Source: Schizophyllum amplum (taxonomy: Eukaryota; Basidiomycota; Agaricomycetes; Agaricales; Schizophyllaceae). From it: a stretch of DNA of 64,000 nt. The notes below the pieces were generated by a model that saw nothing but the letters and a program-made list of their open reading frames with translations, was not told the origin of the DNA and did no database searches. Below, one piece after another: positions 11,936-24,498 of this stretch. The number at the start of each line of letters is the position of its first letter. Position 1 is the first letter of the stretch. The stretch lies in assembly GCA_007026445.1 (NCBI GenBank), contig VDMD01000008.1:930001-994000 (forward strand), given 5' to 3'. The translations under genes and the position numbers were made by a program.

Positions 11936-13234
11936 ATGTCTGTCTCCCTCACCCCGCCAAATGCCCTGGGATTTCCCCGTACGCTGCCCCAAACGGCGCC
12001 CAGCACAGTACTTACAAGCCCCAGGTCCCCTCACCCAGCAGCGCACCCGCTCGCTGGCGGTGACAAACCACAATAATGCCCCGGTGGCCTTCAAGGTCAA
12101 GACCACGGCGCCAAAGGTGCGTTTGAGCGGCGCAGGACGCGGAATCGGTGTCTGATAAGCCACCACTCCACAGCTGTACTGCGTGCGGCCGAACTCAGGA
12201 CGGGTAGAGCCCGGCGAGACGGTCGAGGTAGCAGGTGCGTGCATTGCGTCGCCTTGATATCGGAGTTCTAACGCGCGCTTGTCCCCAGTCATGCTGCAGG
12301 CCCTCAAGGACGAGCCGCCTTTGAATGCGAAGTGCAAGGACAAGTTCCTGATCCAGAGCACCCTGATCACTCCAGACAAGGAGACCTTACCACTCCACGA
12401 AATTGTGCGTGATGCCTCGCGGCACTGCGGCTGCGCAACTAACAGATTCCAGTGGACCAGCGAGGGCGAGGATGGCCGCGTCCACCAACAAAAGCTCCGC
12501 GTCACCTACCTGCCGCCCGAGGGCCAGACGGTACCCGAGGAAGATGAGAGCGCGGCGAACACGAGCTCCATGATTGGCGACCAGGTGCGGGTCTTCCTAC
12601 AGCGTCTCTCTGCATTCTCTCACTTCAAATCCTACAGCGCTATGATACCGTCCGCCAACATCCCAACGGCGTGCCAGAGTCCATCCCCGAGTTCAACGAG
12701 CCGCCGCCCGAGGAGCAACACCGCGCCCCGACCCCAACCAACACCTACACAGCCGCCCAGGAAGACCAGACCGAGGACTATGCACCCGAGCCCGCACCGC
12801 CCGTTACTGTCAACGTTCACCCGCCGCCCCCTTCGCCACCCGTCGCTCCCGCCCCGGCTCCGGAGCCTCAGCAGGCCGCTCCCGTGGCCCCGGCGCCACG
12901 TGAGGGACCGTCCCAGGAGGCACTGGAGTACGCGGGCAAGTACCAGGAGGCGCTTCGCGAGGTCGAGAGGTTGCGTGCGCTGCTCGCAAGCGCGCCCAAG
13001 GCGGCGGAATCCGCACCACCGACGGAGGTGCGCCGCCGCACGCGCAAGCTGTCGGAGGACGAGAGCTCGATCGCGGATTCCGACCTCCGCAGCGTGCGCA
13101 CGGGTGTGTCCTCGCGCACCGGGGTGTCCTCGCGGTCGTACGACGACCGGGACTTGCAGCAGGACGGCGTGCCGCTGCAGGTGGTCGTCGTTATCGCGCT
13201 GACGGTCTTCACGATGACGTACCTCTTCTTCTAG
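11936..13234 (+). CDS. SCS2: VAP/Scs2-type ER membrane protein (MSP domain, tail anchor)
   Basis: VAMP-associated protein that tethers the ER to other membranes by binding FFAT motifs of lipid-transfer proteins. Six exons, 11936-11978, 12025-12116, 12174-12234, 12289-12404, 12453-12584 and 12638-13234, sum to 1041 nt (346 aa) in one clean frame. The MSP domain fills residues about 1-125: MSVSLTPPNALGF, then TRSLAVTNHNNAPVAFKVKT, then LYCVRPNSGRVEPGETVEV, then KDKFLIQST. A Pro/Ala-rich linker follows (about 160-240), then a short coiled coil (QEALREVERLRALLA) and a C-terminal membrane anchor VVVVIALTVFTMTYLFF at about 328-345. The start is supported by the conserved first residues and a short leader. 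Length and order are normal for basidiomycete VAPs. Confidence 0.95.
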
Positions 13235-13611
13235 TAGTGCCGCCTACTCTGCTATTTTGGCCTGCGCACCCACGCTCGTTTCTTGCGAACGCTCTTCAAC
13301 TTCTTGTCTGTTTCTATATACAATCGTTCACGCCATGCCTGGTGGCGGGCGGAAGCCGTCGCTGCGTATTTAACGCTGTTCATATTTCACCTGTTGGTTA
13401 CCTGTATCTCCTTTTTTATTGCAGGCGGCTGGGCGGCATGCGGTCGCGAGTCTACTAGAGTAGCGGAAGTCTGCGTTGTCGCAACTTAGTACTTATGCGA
13501 TACGTGGTCAGATACGTAGGTCTGTTCGAGTACATAGGCTTGGTTTTCAAATGACGGATTTCTTCTCCATCGTCTGTCTTGCACTTTTTAAGAACTACAG
13601 AGTACAAGAAA
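13235..13611. other. Intergenic, convergent 3' flanks
   Basis: Tail-to-tail spacer between the VAP gene and the amidase gene. AT-rich 3' UTR-like sequence; nothing else seen. Confidence 0.5.
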
Positions 13612-15687
13612 CTAGAAGGCCATCTTGCCCGTCTTCACGGGCCCGATGATGCCCGCGTTCTCCAGACCCTCCAACAAGTCGTACAACATCCAGTCGCAGC
13701 CCTGCGCCGAACCGATGCTGATTGACACCGGAAGCGTCTCGTTCACCCCCGTCTTCTCGCTCGCATACTCGACCTGCCCGAGCGGCACTACAAAGTCCGG
13801 GAGGCCGCCATACACTGCGGCATGGCTGATCTGCCAGTTGACGACGACGGAGGGCTGCAGGAAGTACGTGTCGCGGTAGCGCGGGGCGCCCGCGGTGCCG
13901 GCGGGGTACACGTAGATCGAGTCCGCACAGGTGTCGTTGTTGGTCGGGTTGACGGCGGTGTTCCACCAGTTGGTGAAGTTTGCGCGGATGGCGAGGGCCT
14001 CGGCGTACGAGGCGTCGGTGACGTTGTTGTTGCCATAGGAGAAGGAGGCGCGGCTCTTGGGGTTGATGGGCGGGATGCTGCCGTTGTACTTGGCCGCCCA
14101 GTCGGCAAAGAAGGGGACCTGCACGAGCTGGACCTGGTCGTACCAGGCGATGGCGAGGTAGCTCTGGAGAACAGTTAGTCATCGATGATACTAGTATAAA
14201 GATGCACTGACCATGTTGGTGTACACCAGCAGCTCCTCTTCAGACGGACCAGAGCTCAGCCACTCCTTGGACGCGTCGAAGTCCTCGACATCCGCGCCGA
14301 GGTATGCTTGCAATTGATCGATGAACCCATCGTAGATATCCTGAGACGCATTCGACGCGACGGGGAATCCGCCAATGGTGCTGTTCACCGCGCGCAGAAT
14401 CTTCTTCGGGAGGCTGGGGTACTCGGTGAAGCGATCCTCGCCGTACCATGCATGAGCAAACTTCTTCTGGGCCTTGGCGTCGCGCGCGAAGACACCTGCG
14501 GTGTCGAACTTGGGCGTGCAGGGAACGACACCGTCGGTAGTGATCGCGTCGTGAGACGGGCGCGCGCCGAAGACGCCGTTGTATGCGGCGGGGAATCGCA
14601 TGGACCCAGACGTGTCCGTACCGATGGCGTGGTCCTGAGATTTGGCGTCAATACCGGTGAGTTTGACTATACGCGAACAACACTCACAATCCAATCGTAG
14701 CTTGCCACTGAGACCGCGCTGCCCGCAGAGGACGACGAGCAGTACTGCCACCCGTCGCCGCGCGGGTTGAACGGCGCCAGAACCTCGATCCAGTCCGCCG
14801 TCGGGTTCTCGCCGTTGGCGAACTGCGACGTCTTCGCCTTGCCGACGAGCTCACCACCCATGTCCAAGATGCGCTGCACGGCAGGCGCGCTCTCGTTGCG
14901 CTCTGGGTACAGCGAGTAGAACGCGCGGCTGGCAGCACCCGTGCGCACGCCCTTGACGTGGTAGATGTCCTTCACGGCGAAACGCAGTCCAGCGAGCGGC
15001 CGGTCATCGCCGATGGAGTACAGACGGGAAGGGACCGGAACGGCGACTTCGGCTTGACCAGTGAAGGCGGCAGCGTGGACGGAGTGGAAGGAGTCGTCGG
15101 TGTAGGGCACGAGTCCCTCGGTGAAGGCGCTCTGCGTGTCGGGGTAGAGGCGGTAGGCCTTGTAGACGTCGCCGGAGGTGGCGGAGAGGAAGTAGGGACC
15201 GGGGGCGAGGATGTCTGTGGAGGACAGATCCTGAGACAGGAAGACAGTCGCATCCAGAGTGCCGTCCAGGGTTGTGCCGTCGCAGAGGGACTGGATGTAG
15301 AGCACTGGAGCAATATCAGGACAGACCGAAGGACAGATCACTCGTCAGACGCACCGTCCGTGAAGTAGTCCGAGAAGACATCGTCCGACGAGGCGTATAC
15401 AGACAGCTGGCTCTGCACGTAGTCGCTGCTGAGCGTCGAATTGGCGGCCTGAACGACGGTGAAGGGCACAAGTCCGGCTTCCTTCGCGGCGGGGAGGTCT
15501 CCCGTGAACGACGTCTGCGGGTAAGTGTCAGCGCATACATCCTCCCAGAGACCTTGCGACTCACCACAGGGAGATGGGGCACGAAATACGACACGTCCGC
15601 ATACTCCAGGGTCGTCGAAGTGAGCCACGCCGACGCGCATGACGCGCCGAGCGCGAGGGTCGCAGCGGTGATGGACAGACACTTCAT
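13612..15687 (-). CDS. Secreted amidase (amidase signature family)
   Basis: Extracellular hydrolase of the amidase signature fold, acting on an amide or ester bond; the substrate cannot be told from sequence. The signal peptide is MKCLSITAATLALGASCASA. Catalytic elements are Lys in FAVKDIYHVKG, the cis-Ser block CSSSSAGSAVSVASYDW, and the nucleophile Ser in IGTDTSGSMRFPA. Exons are separated by introns near 15580-15510, 15345-15297, 14695-14640 and 14215-14168, all GT..AG; the splice at 14695 joins SYDWI directly to DHAIGTD. The pre-domain of about 200 residues is longer than in bacterial amidases but common in secreted fungal members. Stop TAG follows KTGKMAF. No frame breaks seen. Its minus-strand neighbour downstream of 16334 is also secreted. 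Confidence 0.9.
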
Positions 15688-16333
15688 CCTTTGCTCTGTC
15701 GAGATGCGGGATGCGAGTGAACCTAGAGCTCATGGATACATGTGGCCAACTTATATGCCCGAGGCGGATACATGTTTTCCAACCGCGTCCGGCCAGGCAT
15801 CCGCAATGAACGGACAGTCGGTGTACCCAGTTGTTAATACCGCCGATAAGGCTTTAAATCTCGGAAAAGGTAGAGGGCTGGCCCGAACAGAGACAACAGC
15901 ATTGGCGGTGGTGAGAGCAGCAGCACCGACGTAAGATGGCGGCCAACGACGAGGTCGAGGCCAATGGTGGTGATGGTAAGGTCAGAGATGCGATTGACGC
16001 TCGAGCACGCTGCGTGCCATTGTTATCCGGATTAGGAAGGTATTCATCTTTAAGGTTCAGGGCCGACCACTTTTACTCCCGTGAACCTCACGTATTTCCG
16101 GTTACTGTAGATGACACTGGGTCTTGAGAGACGGTCCGAGCTTGGTCCGAGACAGCTAAGATACTTGTTATCAGTTGTTATCTCCCTGAAGCCAGGGCAA
16201 GTCGTTCACATAAGGTCATGTCGGCCACGTAAGTACTTACTGTACTGTCGTACATACTTGAAGCCAGAGCCTAGATCTCGACTTAGGAGCCTTCAAGCGC
16301 GTCAATATCTTATACCGTGTACTACGCCATCGT
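15688..16333. other. Intergenic
   Basis: Lies between the amidase start and the 3' end of the CE16 esterase. Contains the amidase core promoter close to 15751. The remainder has short repetitive CTTG/TAAGTACTT-like sequence around 16150-16300 and no gene. Confidence 0.5.
15751..15756 (-). promoter_or_regulatory. TATA box of the amidase gene
   Basis: On the minus strand CATATAAG lies about 64-69 nt upstream of the ATG at 15687, in the usual position for a fungal TATA element. Confidence 0.5.
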
Positions 16334-17730
16334 CTACGCAGACAGCTGTTCCTTGATGGCCTCCGCGAGTAATTTATGGACTGCCTCTGTCGGGTGGCCA
16401 GTGTCTGCGTGATGCCATGAGCACCCTGAAGCGCAAGTCGGAAAACAAGGGAGATACGCACTGTACCAGAAATACCCGACGGGGTCTTCGCAGGTGCAGT
16501 AACTGCGTCTGGCTTGAGTACAGCGAAGATACTTCCTTCACCAAACGGCTTACCCTGTCACATTGTCGAACCCATAGAGGGCAGGATCGTCCAGTACGGC
16601 ATTGAACCACTTATTGGCATCGAAGGTCAGGACGGTGGCATCTAGCGAGCAGTAGGTCAGCAGCCAAGATAGGATAAAGCGATAGACGTGAGCGCCCCGC
16701 CTGTATAGTAGCCAGCAGCAGCAGCACGCACCTGGATTTGTGGCCGCAAACTGCATGATATGGTCGTCCAGAGCAGCATTGAATAAATCGATGTGCTCTT
16801 TCAACAGAGCACCCTTCTCCGCATCGTTAACGTTCGCCGGGCTTCGCTCTCCGGGAGGCACGTTCAGGAACAGGTGCGCCAAATTCAACCCAGAGTCGTA
16901 TGCCTTTTGCTACAGGGAAGGGCTTCAGCATGGCAAGTCCGCCGGAAACCAAACACTGTACCACAGCCGCAAAATACGAACTCATCTCCTCCTCCCAAAA
17001 TGCCCCAAAGTCAAGCTGAACAAGTGCATCAGATCCCGCCATTTTACAGCACCTGCCCATTGACATGCTTACCGTCGTATTCGACGCCGTATCCCCCGTG
17101 TCGTTGATTCCAATCCACCACGTAGTCAGTGTCTTCCCGGCAGGGTGCGGCAGAACGTCCGCCGCATACGTTGCCCACTGATACACCTGGTCCACCAGGG
17201 GCACCGTGAAGTCGTGGTGGAGGGGCAGCAAGGCGGCGTCGATGTCGGCGCCGGCGAAGGCGAAATCCCAGAGCTGGATGTCGCAAGAGGAGGGGAGGCC
17301 AGAGAAGCAGCCGGTGAGGAATTCGAGCTGGAGCGAGGTAAGTACAGAGTACTGCAAGCATGAGTAGAAAGGCGCCGTACCCAGTTGGATCCTTCTGAGC
17401 TGGTCTGGAGACAGTTGAAAAGTGAGTCATCGAGTAGAGCGCTACTCACATTCCGTGCCACAATCTCAGTCGACAGAAGTTCCTCGGGCGTGAAAGCGAG
17501 ATGGGAAAGGTCGCCGATGAAACTAGAAGTAATGCACATGAGAGGCTCGGTCCGGACCACGACGTCGCATGGCATGCCCACCTGTAGTTCGCATACCCGC
17601 GAGTACCTTGGACGAACGAATATGAATCGCCAAATGCATAGACATACTGCACTTGCGCCCAGTCGAATGTTGCAGCGAGTGCGCTAACCCTCGCTGCGAA
17701 GACGAACATCACTACACCGGCAGGATGCAT
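16334..17730 (-). CDS. Secreted GDSL/SGNH acetylesterase, CE16 type
   Basis: Carbohydrate acetylesterase that removes acetyl groups from plant cell wall oligosaccharides (family knowledge); extracellular. N-terminal signal MHPAGVVMFVFAARVSALA, then block I VYAFGDSYSFVQG with the nucleophile Ser in GDS. Block III-like WWIGINDTGD gives the oxyanion Asn. The conserved LFLNVPPGERSPANV follows, and the C-terminal WHHADTGHPTEAVH contains the D-x-x-H catalytic pair. At least seven short introns; joining EEEMSSYFAA to QKAYDSGLN and FFWYS-like YFWYS to SWHHADTG restores the usual CE16 order. The tail AEAIKEQLSA ends at TAG 16336-16334. No frame break is needed. The start at 17730 is chosen for the signal peptide; an internal Met at 17709 is an alternative. 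Confidence 0.85.
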
Positions 17731-18183
17731 GATGAGAAGTAGGCGATGGGAGGGGGAGTAGGCGCACTTGCGCGTGGGCCTTTTGAGGCGGACTTGAGGT
17801 GATCAGATGATACATCGCGGGCCGGAGGATAGTCAATGGGGAATGTAGTCAGGATCACGGACGAGTGATCATAGGAAGGTGGCGGGGTCAGATGGCCCGA
17901 TGGTATGCGCGAGGAAGGTTGAGACTGTAAGGAGAGGAGTTGCCTTGTCACAATGCCATCTGGCTGCAAAGCGCATGGCAATGACGGATGGCGAGTGGGG
18001 ACCGGGAGGCGTATGAAACTCATAGCGGTTGGATAGTGGACATTGGGAATGTCATCTCGACGCGTTGAAGGATAGATATGGGATAGTATACAACATTTCG
18101 CAGTGTCTGACCGTACATATATTCACCTGTAAATTCATCAGTGTCTTGACCAAAGCATAGGACAGCCCGACGCACCACAAGCT
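17731..18183. other. Intergenic
   Basis: Holds the promoter of the CE16 gene and the 3' flank of the GAR transformylase gene. A minus-strand open frame exists (18023-17712) but has no splice logic, homology or amino-acid bias of a gene. Confidence 0.5.
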
Positions 18184-18856
18184 CTACACACCAAGTGCCT
18201 TCGCAGTTCCCTCAACAATCGCCTGCCACTCAACCTTGTGCAGCCGCTCCTCGAACGCCTCCAGCGGTTCCCCCTTCTCGATGGGCACCTCCTTCACTAT
18301 CAGCGGCTCTCCCCGGTCCACCTCCCTGATAACCCGGTGCACCATAATCCCCGCGCGCTCGATCTCCCCCTTCTGGTACGCTTCGAATGCACGCTCGATC
18401 GCATGCGTCCCGTCGAACGCGCCCGGCAGCGCGGGATGCAGATTGATCACCGGCACCTCCCCCATACGGTCCAGGAAGCCGTTCCCAAGGACATGCATCC
18501 AGCCCGCCAGGACGACCAAGTCCGGCCGCGCCTCGCGCACGATCTCCGCCACCGCCGCATCGTAGTCGTCGCGCGTCTCCCCGGGGTGCGCTTTTAGGTA
18601 CGGCTGCATCGCCAGGTAGGCAGTGGGTATGGGCAGCTGTGCCTGCGCGGCGCGCTGCAGGCCATATGCGGCTTTTCTGTTGGAGAGGACGAGGACTATT
18701 TGGACATTGGGGAGAGCGGGGGTGTTTTGCGCATCAATGAGGGCCTGGAGATTGCTGCCTGTCAGAGGCTTGAATTTGGGCTGAGGGGGTGATAGAGCAA
18801 GACGCACCAGAGCCAGATATGAGCACGACGATCCGTCGGGGGCCTGTGGACGCCAT
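18184..18856 (-). CDS. ADE8: Phosphoribosylglycinamide formyltransferase (GAR transformylase)
   Basis: Third step of de novo purine synthesis: transfers the formyl group of 10-formyl-THF to GAR, in the cytosol. Two exons, 18856-18808 and 18758-18184, give 624 nt (207 aa). The splice rebuilds the phosphate-binding start VVLISGSGSNLQALI. Catalytic residues are visible: Asn and His in VINLHPALPGAFDG and Asp in IREVDRGEPL, matching N106/H108/D144 of the E. coli PurN family. Length is normal for the monofunctional fungal enzyme. The start ATG at 18856 lies a few residues before the first beta strand, as in relatives. No anomalies. Confidence 0.95.
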
Positions 18857-19344
18857 CGCGAGAGGTGAAAGAATGAGCGTCGGGAACAAGTGCCCGATCG
18901 TTGATCAGGGTCAGATATCGGCTGACTCCATTTGGCAGCTCTTGTTCTCGAACGGCCTGCAGGGTTGCACTGAACACTTGCTGAACACATCCAGCACTCG
19001 CAGTCAAGCAAACAGCGTGTATTCACACCGACTCGAGGCAGATGAAGCGGACATAAATTCGCGCTAGATATAGGCGGCCTTGGTAGCAACACCAAGCCTC
19101 TCTCCGACATCCCTCCAGGGCTAGATGTGAATGTACAGTAGTAGAGTGAGAGGGACAGCAATAGTGGGAGATGCAGGAGCAGGGTAAAGTAATAAACAGA
19201 GCAGAGCGTGGTGCGTGATGGTGGAACACATTAACGAGTGGTAATGGCAGATGGGACACATAGGTGTAGGGAGACAGGCAGAGACGGGATATGACGTGGA
19301 CGGGTAGAGGAAGGGAGGAAACCGGAAGTTAAGTAGCAGCAGGA
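18857..19344. other. Intergenic
   Basis: Holds the ADE8-type promoter and the 3' UTR of the Ypk1 gene. Purine-rich 3' flank; no gene or repeat of note. Confidence 0.5.
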
Positions 19345-21357
19345 TCAGACAGGGCTGACGATGTGGCTGCTGTTGTAGGAGAAGCCTGGGAGAAGGTGTC
19401 AGCGACATTTATGTAAGAGAACAGATGTAAAGTAAACGCACCTGAGAACTGCGCCTGGACAGTCTCGGACAGGTTCGAGTTCTCTACCACACTGTCAATC
19501 GGCTGCTCCGCCGTGAACACGGTGTCGAAGCACGACACATCGACGGGGCTCGCCACACTCGGCTTGAACGGCGGGTGGATCTTCTTCTCCTTGAGCAGCG
19601 CCCAGTCAATGGACTCAAAGAACGGGTGCTTCTTGATCTCCTCGGCGCCGTTGACGCCCAGCCGGTTCGCCGGGTCACGGTTCAACAGCCCCTTGAGGAT
19701 GGATTGCGCCGGGGCGGAGATCTCGGGCCCGAAGACGAGCGGGTCGTTGAGGATCTTGGTGTACATGGTGTCGGTGTTCTCTGTATAGGATGTAAGCAGT
19801 CGTGTTTGTTGGCATATGGCTGTACGTACCATCGTAAAATGGCGGCAAGCCAGACATCATCTCGTACAGAAGTACACCTAAGGTCCACCAGTCGATGGTC
19901 TTGCCTGTGATTGTAAATGTGAGTACAAGCCAACGAAGGGGTGCGATGATGACTGACTGTAGCCATGACCGTTGAGAATCTCAGGAGCCAGATACTCTGG
20001 TGTACCGCAGAACGTGTTGGTCTTGTCGTTGCCCTTCATGTTAAGCTTGCACAGGCCGAAGTCGCACAGCGCGATGTCTGGGAACACATTAGCGAACGAG
20101 TAGGGGGATAGCGTTGGGAACTCACGGCCAGTGTAGTCCAGCAAGATGTTCTCGGGCTTCAAGTCACGGTACACCACATCGAGCTCGTGCAGATGCTCAA
20201 GCGCCAACAGCAGCTCCGCGCTGTAGAACCGCGCACGCTCCTCGTTGAACCGTTGCTCGCGCTGCAGATGATGGAAAAGTTCTCCGCCATTAACAAACCT
20301 GAGTCCAGTTCAGTAACCGCCTCTACGCAAGGCACCACGGTTGACTCACGCAAGGACGAGGTACAGCTTCTGTGCGCTCTGGAAGCTGAACTTGAGGGGC
20401 ACAATGAACGGCGAGTTGACCTGGGTGAGGACCATACGCTCCGCCAGCGTATGCGTGATCTCGTTGCGCGTAACAATATGTTGCTTCCTGATCGTCTTCA
20501 ACGCATAGATCCGGCTCGTATCGCGCTTGCGGACTTGCATGACCTTGACGACCATTGGTCAGTCATCCGACGTTTCTTCCCCGCCCTGGTTGCCACGTAC
20601 CTTGCCAAAACTGCCCTTCCCGATGACGGTGATGAGCTCAAAGTCGTCGATGGAGAGGTGGTGCCCGAAGTTGGGCTTGTATGAGACGCCGATCTTGATC
20701 TTGCCCTTGCCGGCGTCGAACTCGTACCACTGGTCCTCGTTGCCCATGTTGTCGAAGTCGGGCACGAACTTGATGCCGCCGAGGTAGATGTCGTTACCCA
20801 TGTCGTCCGCGATACCGTCCCCACCGCGCGTCGGCTCTTCCGTGCGCAAGTAGGTCTGCAGCGAGAGCTCGGAGTTGCGCGAGACATCGCTGCACGGGCG
20901 TTAGTTTTGCTGGCCACAATATCGAGGCCACATAAACGCACAAGTTCGCCTGGTACATAAACACGGGCTTCTCGAGGTCACCGCCGAGCGCGGTGATGAG
21001 CACCTGGTTGACCTCGTACTCCATGACGAGGTACGGCAGCCACCAGCACTGCGTGCGCTGAACACTGTCCTTGTACCCGTGGCCCTTCGTCTTCGCCAGC
21101 CGCTGCTGCTGCTGTGACACGCTGAGGGGGTCCACCTTCGCCGCCATCTCGGCCGCCTGCGAGCTCAGCGCCGAGGTAACCGCAGGCGGCGTCGGCGTGC
21201 CGTCCGGGAGCGCCACGTCTTCAGCCCAGAGCACCCGGATGGCGAGCAGGCCGGTGCGGTAGGGGCTGTCGCCGTTGGGGTTGGCCGGCGTGGGCGTGTC
21301 GGAGCGCATGTCGGGGATGGAGCCCTTTTTCGAGCGCGTGAGGGTCTTCCAGGACAT
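19345..21357 (-). CDS. YPK1: AGC-family Ser/Thr kinase, Ypk1/Gad8 type (SGK-like)
   Basis: TORC2 and PDK1 effector kinase controlling plasma-membrane lipid homeostasis (family knowledge). Start MSWKTLTR at 21357 is the conserved start of fungal Ypk kinases. An N-terminal C2-like regulatory part includes [14 protein letters not shown] and [13 protein letters not shown]. The kinase domain follows: glycine loop [13 protein letters not shown], Lys in [32 protein letters not shown], activation loop [16 protein letters not shown] and [20 protein letters not shown]. The C-tail carries [13 protein letters not shown] and, after a last intron, the hydrophobic motif FSGFSYN, whose Ser is the expected TORC2 site. 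The protein ends ten residues later at TGA 19347-19345. All exon joins are in frame with GT..AG borders. It is intact and normal. Confidence 0.95.
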
Positions 21358-23178
21358 GATTATAAGGAATGTAAAGTGCGGGAGGAAGCCTGTTCCTATG
21401 TGAGGGTGATAGTAAGGACTGTTAAAAGCCGGAGTGGGAGGGATATGGGGATGGGAGACGAAGTGGTCGTGGTCTGAAGCCAAGAGTGAAGGGCCGGTAA
21501 CCCCCTACTACTAGTCCACTCTATTACGTTACTAACACCTACGCGCCCGCAAGCGAGCCAGAAAATTTGCAATCACACCGGCGCGATGGCATTGGCAACA
21601 CCCAGCCGACACCCAGCGGCTGAACATACGATGATGGACTTGCACACGGAAGACAACTTCTGCACTCGTATTGGTACAGCCGTATGAAGAAGCAATTAAG
21701 TGGACGACACTTCGGACACTACAGCTTATCATGTTCTGCCCGAGTGCTTGCGAAGCATGATGGGTGGACTTTGGGCCACGAACACTCCACTGGCGACGCT
21801 GCTCCTGGTTTTCGAGCTGTACACAACCGTATCAGCACGCACTCGCATCGCCTGACCAGGCCTGACCTTGCATATGCAATATGCACGAGTATGCCGCCGC
21901 CACCGCCAGCTCACGCTGGTCCGCGCTCTTCACGGTACACAGCGCGAACACCGCATCACCGACGTCTTTTTGTGCACCAACCTCCTCAAGCGCGTCTTGC
22001 CCTTGACGAGCACGCTTGCCTTTGAGCCTGAGTTGGATTCGAAGCCCACCGTGCGGCAGAGCGTCAGGACGAAGATATCAAGCGCGATGGCGGTCTCCCC
22101 GTAGGGTAGGCAGCGGCTTGATAGGGTCGACGTCGTGCGCGATGGGATCCACGACCTTCGCTATCTTGATTCCAAGGACGTGGACCGCCTGCTGCGCCTA
22201 GAGGGGCCCAACGACGCGGTTTAAGTGATGCACAACTCGAAGTGGAAGCCCCATATGAGAAGACCGGTAGTTTCGTGTCATCCTGCGAATGCGGCATTAG
22301 CAAGTGCGACACTTTTTACTGGCTACACAGGCGAACGGTTACGCACCTACTTCGCCCTTCTGCGGAAACAGCTCCTTGTCAGCACTGACAGCAGTGGTCT
22401 CCTGAAGACGGGCGATAGATCCGCTGCGCTGCTACGCGTCTAGATCTATCCCTTGAGATCAAGCTCAAGTCTTCGCAGGCCTGCACGGCGGGTAAGGCAG
22501 ATGAGTGGGGATGGAGGCAGGAGGCGCACCTGAGCTTCACTTTCAAGTTCGCGTTCATGCCGGTCGTCATGCTGGTGGAGAGATTTGGGGACGATGCTCA
22601 CCGTGACAATTGTTCCATTTTGCCAACGTTTTGACGCTGCCTAAGAGAGAGTAGACTTCGACGAGGCATTGAAGTCGTCGTTCCAGTCATCGTTCGCGTC
22701 AAGTTCAACTGGTTCAAAGTTGAAGTTCAAGTTGATGCGCGACAACTGTTCACGTGACTCCGCCGGTAACTGCCGGCCCATGTTCGACTTCGATTGGTCG
22801 CGGTTCTGCGCGATGTAGGCTCGATCCTTTGGTCATGCAATTTGAGGACCACTGTAGTTGGTACGTGGGAGCGTTGTCGAAGTGGAAAGCAAAGTGGTCG
22901 TGTAGAGAACTGGTGCGCGTGAGGCAATGAATCGGGACTAGGAAACTGGCGGGGCGCCCAAGCCTCGTATTCGCGCGCCACTAATAGTCCTGGGCGGTGA
23001 TGAGGAGATAGGCGGCGGCACTGAGGAGACTTTGGCGGCGATGGGAAGGCTGGCGGTGATGAGCCGGCTTTGTTGGAGATCGACCATTGAAGTGGAGAAG
23101 AGATAGAATAGGTGGCGCACTCGACAGCTGCACTGCACTGCTCTTGTTGATCTACAGCCGCGTCGCAGTCGGAAAATG

Positions 23179-23226
23179 GCTCGGAGAACAGCTCGGTGAA
23201 CAGCTCGAAGAACAGCTCGGAGACAG
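23179..23226. repeat. 12-bp tandem repeat, four copies
   Basis: Unit GCTCGGAGAACA with one or two changes per copy, at 23179, 23191, 23203 and 23215. It sits in a short plus-strand open frame where it would read as repeated Glu-Gln-Leu-Gly, but no other support for a gene exists. Confidence 0.8.
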
Positions 23227-23370
23227 AAGACTCCTGCGTCTCATGCCGGATGGAAGTGTATGCACGTGTATGTCTCGTGTCTAGAAATCGTGCGTCTGTT
23301 GCTGCAAAAAGCGCGCTTCTGCCGATGAAAGGCCTCATCAGTACCTATAAGTGAAGGAGGGGATCTAGCA

Positions 23371-23410
23371 GTGAAAGAGAGGCGACCTATCAGTGCAAGA
23401 GAGGCGACCT
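23371..23410. repeat. Direct repeat of about 18 bp, two copies
   Basis: AAGAGAGGCGACCT, preceded by GTGA or GTGC, occurs at 23371-23388 and 23393-23410, with a further degenerate AGAAAGGACCT copy downstream. Confidence 0.7.
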
Positions 23411-23510
23411 TTCAACGAGAAAGGACCTTCTACCGAGGCTTCACTAGCACTGCTCGAGGCTGTTACGGTCCTGTCAGAGATGGGCTAGTTGTGGCTGCCA
23501 CCTCATGAGC

Positions 23511-23566
23511 GCTAGGCTTCTCCAGCGTCCGTGCTAGGCTTCTCCTATTTTCGTGCTGGACTTCTC
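23511..23566. repeat. Short direct repeats GCTAGGCTTCTCC
   Basis: Two exact copies, starting at 23511 and 23533, and a third degenerate one (GTGCTGGACTTCTC) just after, spaced by about 21 nt. No gene context. Confidence 0.6.
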
Positions 23567-24491
23567 TTGTGTCATGCATACAAGGGGGCTATGGGGAAAG
23601 CGGGTTCAGCTAAGCGCCATCGTCACGAGGTGATCTTCAAGAATGGATTGCGATGCACAAAGGAAAGCCCAGGGAAAGTCCCAAGAAAGCGCTTGCTATT
23701 CACCAAACATAGTTCCCTTGAGGTGTCGCCTCAGCCGACATGGGCACTCTAGTTCAGATCGAGGACCGATAGCAGGTTTTGTCGATGCCGTATGTAGCAG
23801 ACTTGTCGATGCCTCTTCGCAACATATGACGCAGCGTTGGCTCTTTGTCGGCGGCAGCGTGCCCGCGGGCGTCTTCCTTTCTATGTTCCAGCACCACACA
23901 GCCTGATCGCATCTTGTCCCCCGCCGCGTCGAGCTAGGTGATCCCTCCACCACGACTTTCCCCAGTTCCGAGTTCCCCACTTGAAGTTGATGTAGTGAAG
24001 TGCATGTCGCCTCAAGTCGCCTCGAGATCTACGTAAGCACTAAGGACCTGGTTAGGACCAGGCAGAGCTCGACGTCACCCAGCCGGGGACTGGGAGCAGG
24101 CACGGAGGGAAGTGAGTTAGGCGATGGGGCCACGTACTCGAGGAAGATGGCGTGCGTTGATAGCGGTGGACTCGTGGTTCGACAGAGGGTGGGCAGCCGG
24201 CGCGGACTTGGGCGCGGACGCGACCCGTGCCCAGTAGCGCCTGGTCCGGGGCTACGCCACGAATGTCGACGGAGTCAGAACGTGGGCACGAGAAGATTTC
24301 TGTGTCGCGGTCGGTCCCCTTCGCGTGCTCGCCGCCCTTCTATCGATGCTCGCTGGCGCTGGTGCGCGCCCCAGAATGAGGAACGAGGTCCGAAAGGGGC
24401 GCGTTAAGAAGAGGGCAGTCAGAAGGGTCCAACGGTCCGAATCACATGGGCTGTCATTTGACGCGTGCGCGCGCATTTGGCCCCGCGTCCA

Positions 24492-24498
24492 TATAAAT
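24492..24498 (+). promoter_or_regulatory. TATA box of the RING/tail-anchor gene
   Basis: TATAAAT about 140 nt upstream of the ATG at 24637, followed by a C/T-rich leader typical of fungal transcription start regions. Confidence 0.45.
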
